This document shows positions 60,739 to 64,000 of a stretch of DNA of 64,000 nt, piece after piece. The notes under the pieces are model-generated. The model saw only the letters and a program-made list of their open reading frames with translations. It was not told where the DNA came from and did not search any database. Numbering within the stretch: position 1 is the first letter of the stretch; every line of letters starts with the position of its first letter. The stretch spans positions 1 to 64,000 of the forward strand of contig JAFRWP010000014.1 in assembly GCA_017437945.1 (NCBI GenBank), in the 5' to 3' direction. Source of the stretch: Candidatus Saccharimonadota bacterium. Lineage in GTDB: Bacteria > Patescibacteriota > Saccharimonadia > Saccharimonadales > Saccharimonadaceae. The position numbers and the translations under genes were made by a program.

Positions 60739-62189
60739 CCGCGAGCTAACCTTTCAAATTCTTGCATATCGACGGCGAATTCCTTCGCAGTATCATAGGT
60801 GATAACACCAGTTTGAATCAACTTCACGAGCGTGCGGTCCATCGTCTGCATACCCTGGTCGGCACCAGTCTGAATAATCGTATCAAGCTGATGCGTCTTA
60901 CCTTCGCGAATCACTGAACGTACCGCTGGATTTGCAATCAAAATCTCTGCCGCTACAACACGGCCACCACCAATCGCTGGCACCAAGCGCTGTGCGCAAA
61001 TTGCCTGCAGAATGTTCGACAGCTGCGAACGCACCTGTGGCTGCTGATGTGGCGGGAATACGTCAATCATACGGTCAATCGACTGCGAAGCGGAGTTGGT
61101 GTGTAGCGTTGCGAACACCAAGTGACCAGTTTCTGCAATCGTAATTGCCGCCGAAATAGTCTCAAGGTCGCGCATCTCACCGATAAGCACTACATCTGGG
61201 TCCTCGCGGAGTGCGGAGCGAAGTGCTGCCGAGAACGAATAAGTATCATAATGCACCTCACGCTGAACCACTACGGAGCGAATCGATTTGTGCGTAAACT
61301 CAATTGGATCCTCGATCGTAATAATATGTGCGGTCTTTTCGCGGTTAATCTTATCAACCAGCGCTGCAAGCGTCGTGGACTTACCCGAACCTGTAGGACC
61401 GGTTACGAGTACTAAGCCGCGTGGAAAATCAGCGAAACTCGACACGATCGTTGGCATACCAAGCTCACCGATGCTCTGAACTTCATTCGGAATCAAACGG
61501 AAGGCACCGGCCAAATTGCCCTTTTCGTGGAAAGCGTTCACGCGGAAGCGGCCCAAATCGCCAAACGAGAAGGAATAGTCAAATTCCTTATCCTTAATCA
61601 AAATCTGTTTCTGATCTTCTTCAAGTGTCGAGAAAATCAAACGCTCAGCCGTAGCTTCGTCAATATCTCCATAACCAGACACTGGTTGTAAAGCACCATC
61701 GATACGTAAAATCGGAGGCAAACCTACCTGAATATGAAGGTCGCTTGCTTTCGTACGCACACATTCCTCGAGGAGGCTCTCAATGCGTACATCGGCATTT
61801 GCTATCTGATTTGGCTTAGGCATAGAAAATGCTGGTGCCGGTGCAGCTGGCGTGCTTGGTGGCACTGGCGTCACCGCTGGACGTGGAGCCGGAGCTGGCG
61901 CAGAAGGCATCTGAATCGGTGCGCGTTCTGGCGCTGGAGCTGGTGTCGGAGCCGGTATTGGTGCTGGCCCTGCTACAGGAGGCATCGGTGGATTTGGCAT
62001 CGGAACTGCACCCTGAACTGGCACATTCGGAATAATCGGGGCTGCTCCGCCCTCTGGCATTTGCGGCATAGCAACCTCTGGCAAATCGCCATTACCTTTC
62101 ACCGGACTTGCCGATGGAATTGCTTGTACTGCTGGTGGTAAATTGTCGCCACCCTGATCTGAAGTATTCACCTGCCCACTTTCATCCAT
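60735..62189 (-). CDS. pilT: PilT-like type IV pilus ATPase with Pro/Ala-rich N-terminal extension
   Basis: 484 aa from ATG 62189; typical PilT is about 350. The first ~130 residues are Pro/Ala/Met-rich (PAPIPAPTPAPAPERAP), then the standard PilT: VLVTGPTGSGKSTTLA (Walker A), EDPIEFTH (Asp box), GEMRDLETISAAITIAETGHLV (Walker B, His box) and AVRSVIREGKTHQ near the end (PilT AIRNLIRE). It probably retracts the pilus. No separate PilB is present here. TACAAT ends 7 bases before the ATG (leaderless). Confidence 0.9.
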   Translation of the reverse strand: MDESGQVNTSDQGGDNLPPAVQAIPSASPVKGNGDLPEVAMPQMPEGGAAPIIPNVPVQGAVPMPNPPMPPVAGPAPIPAPTPAPAPERAPIQMPSAPAPAPRPAVTPVPPSTPAAPAPAFSMPKPNQIANADVRIESLLEECVRTKASDLHIQVGLPPILRIDGALQPVSGYGDIDEATAERLIFSTLEEDQKQILIKDKEFDYSFSFGDLGRFRVNAFHEKGNLAGAFRLIPNEVQSIGELGMPTIVSSFADFPRGLVLVTGPTGSGKSTTLAALVDKINREKTAHIITIEDPIEFTHKSIRSVVVQREVHYDTYSFSAALRSALREDPDVVLIGEMRDLETISAAITIAETGHLVFATLHTNSASQSIDRMIDVFPPHQQPQVRSQLSNILQAICAQRLVPAIGGGRVVAAEILIANPAVRSVIREGKTHQLDTIIQTGADQGMQTMDRTLVKLIQTGVITYDTAKEFAVDMQEFERLARG

Positions 62190-62196
62190 ATATCTT

Positions 62197-62225
62197 ATTG
62201 TACTTATGTTTATCAAAAATTGCAA
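62197..62225 (-). promoter_or_regulatory. pilT promoter
   Basis: Minus strand: TTGCAA, 17 bp, TACAAT (62202-62197). Start of transcription falls at or next to the ATG. Confidence 0.6.
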
Positions 62226-62262
62226 ACAATTTACGAAAAAATAAATCCACGAAATGACTATG

Positions 62263-62402
62263 CGAATATCTAAATAAGTACGTGCATGCTTTTCATGGCT
62301 CTACGGAGGTTGCTACCGAGTACAAGACACAAAACAGCCCGTAAAGACGGGTTGTTTTGATGTCGTGCCATGAAAACATGCACTACTTATTTTAGATATT
62401 CG
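62263..62402. repeat. Long inverted repeat after rpoD, enclosing a terminator
   Basis: Arms 62263-62299 and 62367-62402 (about 36 bp, few mismatches: CGAATATCTAAATAAGTA... and its complement). The right arm covers the last four codons and stop of rpoD. Inside, AAAACAGCCCGT/ACGGGTTGTTTT (62331-62358) is a second hairpin that serves as rpoD terminator on the minus strand. The left arm looks like an inverted copy of the rpoD 3' end. Confidence 0.75.
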
Positions 62403-63361
62403 TGCAGTTTCTTAGTGTCTTTATTTTTACGTAATTTTGCAAGCGCCTTAGCTTCAATCTGGCGAATACGCTCACGGGTAACGGAAAACTCCGCACCAAC
62501 TTCCTCAAGCGTGTGGCTCTTGCCGCCACCAATACCAAAACGCATCTTAATAATCTTTTGTTCACGATCAGTCAAAGTTGAAAGAATCGCCGCAATTTGC
62601 TCTTTCAAAAGCTGTGTAGCAGCTGAATCTTCTGGCGAAACACGGTCTTCATCCTCAATAAAATCACCAAGCGAAGAATCATCGTCATCACCATCACGAC
62701 CGACAGACGCATCGAGCGAAGCGATATCCTGCTTAATCTTCATTACATATTCAATCTTCTCAGTCTCAACGCCCATCGCTTCGGCAATTTCCTCTGTCGA
62801 TGGTTCACGATTAAGGTCCTGCGTCAAGCGGCGCTGCGTGCGCAAAACTTTATTAATTGTTTCAACCATGTGTACTGGAATACGAATCGTACGCGCCTGA
62901 TCTGCAATTGCACGTGTAATCGCCTGGCGAATCCACCACGTTGCATAAGTCGAAAATTTAAAGCCCTTGTCTGGGTCGAACTTCTCTACTGCGCGTAGTA
63001 AGCCTGTGTTGCCTTCCTGAATCAAATCCAAGAAATCCAAACCACGGCCCGAGTAACGCTTTGCAATCGAAACCACGAGACGCATATTCGATTCCGCCAT
63101 TTTATCCTTGGCTTTTTTCTGCTCTTTTGGTGTACCGTGAATAATCTTTTGTGCTAATTCATATTCCTCTTCAGTTGATAGAAGTGGAATTTTACCAATT
63201 TCACGAAGATATAGCTTAACGGAGTCATCTGAAACCTCATCATAGGTCACTGACTCTAAATCAACATTGAAGTCCTCATCGCCTTCATCACCCATATCGT
63301 CAAGTGAAGGCTCATCCATCAAGTCGTCGTCTAAGCGTAAATCTCTTTCTTCGTCGTCCAT
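62387..63361 (-). CDS. rpoD: RNA polymerase sigma-70 factor (primary sigma)
   Basis: 324 aa, a short primary sigma without the large non-conserved region 1. Region 1.2/2: [82 protein letters not shown] (promoter melting). Region 4: IIKMRFGI and [23 protein letters not shown] (-35 binding). It reads the TTGACA/TATAAT promoters seen throughout. It follows dnaG, the classic macromolecular synthesis operon order. Confidence 0.95.
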   Translation of the reverse strand: MDDEERDLRLDDDLMDEPSLDDMGDEGDEDFNVDLESVTYDEVSDDSVKLYLREIGKIPLLSTEEEYELAQKIIHGTPKEQKKAKDKMAESNMRLVVSIAKRYSGRGLDFLDLIQEGNTGLLRAVEKFDPDKGFKFSTYATWWIRQAITRAIADQARTIRIPVHMVETINKVLRTQRRLTQDLNREPSTEEIAEAMGVETEKIEYVMKIKQDIASLDASVGRDGDDDDSSLGDFIEDEDRVSPEDSAATQLLKEQIAAILSTLTDREQKIIKMRFGIGGGKSHTLEEVGAEFSVTRERIRQIEAKALAKLRKNKDTKKLHEYLK

Positions 63362-63531
63362 TCTTTATTCCTATTAATTTTTACAAACAAAACCCCCGCC
63401 CATTCGCAAATTTTTGTTTTGAGATTTTCTGTATGCTTTCAACTTATCTTATTTCCGCTGGATGAACTACCAAAATAAAGTTCTTTTGTCCAGCATTTTA
63501 GCTGAATATTAGCATAATTTTTACAACATGT

Positions 63532-64000
63532 CTATTTTTTACGCAATAATTCGCTTAATTTCTTCATCAATTCTTCAATTTGCGCCTCGTCGCCCTTCTC
63601 TTCGGCAACGCGAATCTGTTCTTCAAGCTCTTTTCGTTCTGTCGCCAACCGTTCTTCAGACGCTTTCGCAATCAGACTATTAGCCTCTTTTTGCAAATCC
63701 AAAATCGAAAACTTCCCGTACTGCTCTTCAAAAATCAAACTCAGCTCGTCTTTGTTGAATTTCATCACCTCAAAATTACCGAGATCAACCTTACTACACT
63801 GCGCAATCGCTGCCAAATTCTTTTCTGCTCGACTTACAACTGTTGTACTTTTTACAACATTAGTCTTCTTCAGCTTCTTCTCTTCTTTAGCGACCTTTTT
63901 CGCTCGGAATGCATCTAATGAAATCCCCAGTCTTGCCGCTACTTGTCGCTCATATTTCTCTCGCAAAACCGTATCCGCCGGATCAATCTGCTCAATCAAA
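63532..64000 (-). CDS. dnaG: DNA primase, C-terminal part (gene continues off the right edge)
   Basis: 155 visible residues, open to the window edge. The IDPADTVLREKYERQVAARLGIS segment (start DPADTVLREKYERQVAA) matches the end of the DnaG catalytic region, and the rest is the C-terminal helicase-binding region, Lys/Glu-rich. Position directly upstream of rpoD supports the call. The TTG at 63999 is an internal codon, not the start. A copy of the GTTGTA-N5-TACAAC palindrome lies inside at 63842-63858. Confidence 0.75.
   Translation of the reverse strand, partial: LIEQIDPADTVLREKYERQVAARLGISLDAFRAKKVAKEEKKLKKTNVVKSTTVVSRAEKNLAAIAQCSKVDLGNFEVMKFNKDELSLIFEEQYGKFSILDLQKEANSLIAKASEERLATERKELEEQIRVAEEKGDEAQIEELMKKLSELLRKK

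Noticed and set aside
1-64000. CRISPR array or insertion sequence
   Set aside because: No regularly spaced direct repeats, cas genes or transposase were seen on either strand.

Overview
The window looks like a streamlined chromosome segment from a small-genome Patescibacteria/CPR lineage, most likely Candidatus Saccharibacteria (TM7). That placement is an inference from gene content. I see a type IV pilus cluster (PilT, PilC, pilin, PilD), an acyl-ACP ligase plus ACP but no fatty acid synthase, reduced versions of housekeeping enzymes (threonyl-tRNA synthetase without TGS, short MiaA), and many membrane proteins with Pro-rich tails. Strain identity cannot be read from the sequence alone. The genetic code is standard: TGA acts as stop.

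Layout. 1-300: the left edge cuts the 5' end of a minus-strand 16S rRNA gene, with its leader and promoter. 0.3-6.2 kb: small genes, then gyrB-gyrA. 6.3-10.6 kb: an operon for a large HerA/TraG-like ATPase with two small partners. 10.6-11.9 kb: an RNA island with tmRNA, a candidate ~120-nt sRNA, a candidate ~370-nt structured RNA and repeated 17-bp palindromes. 11.9-14.7 kb: a broken comM/yifB, then infC-rpmI-rplT, where infC appears to start at AUC. 15.3-17 kb: RNase P RNA, a NUDIX-RNase H fusion and 6S RNA. 17-24 kb: rpmB, rpsF-ssb-rpsR-efp-miaA, uvrD/pcrA. 24-29.9 kb: membrane proteins, a DsbA-like protein, thrS and a DUF1704 peptidase-like protein. 30-34 kb: tRNA-Val and tRNA-Ala, each followed by a related element that ends in an 18-nt copy of its own tRNA 3' end; between them lie a racemase, a kinase-like protein and a Ca2+/cation antiporter. 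34-37.3 kb: a sortase-pilin locus (pilin, inactive SipA-like protein, class B sortase). 37.4-39.8 kb: a GT2 synthase and small membrane proteins. 39.9-42.7 kb: a Fur-family regulator with a Zn/Mn-type ABC transporter. 42.7-47.9 kb: acyl-ACP ligase, ACP, two GT8 glycosyltransferases and two acyltransferases, probably a glycolipid module built on scavenged fatty acids. 48-55.4 kb: mixed hypothetical genes, an AT-rich HAD gene that looks foreign, four tRNAs, an rRNA/tRNA methyltransferase and a foldase. 55.4-62.2 kb: ndk, a chimeric pilin-head protein, xer recombinase and the type IV pilus genes, with a structured RNA leader before the major pilin. 62.3-64 kb: rpoD and the 3' part of dnaG.

The most unusual items are the two tRNA-tail elements, the RNA/operator island at 10.6-11.5 kb, the sortase-pilus locus, the pilin leader RNA, the pilin-head paralogue on a different membrane anchor, and the many apparently leaderless mRNAs.
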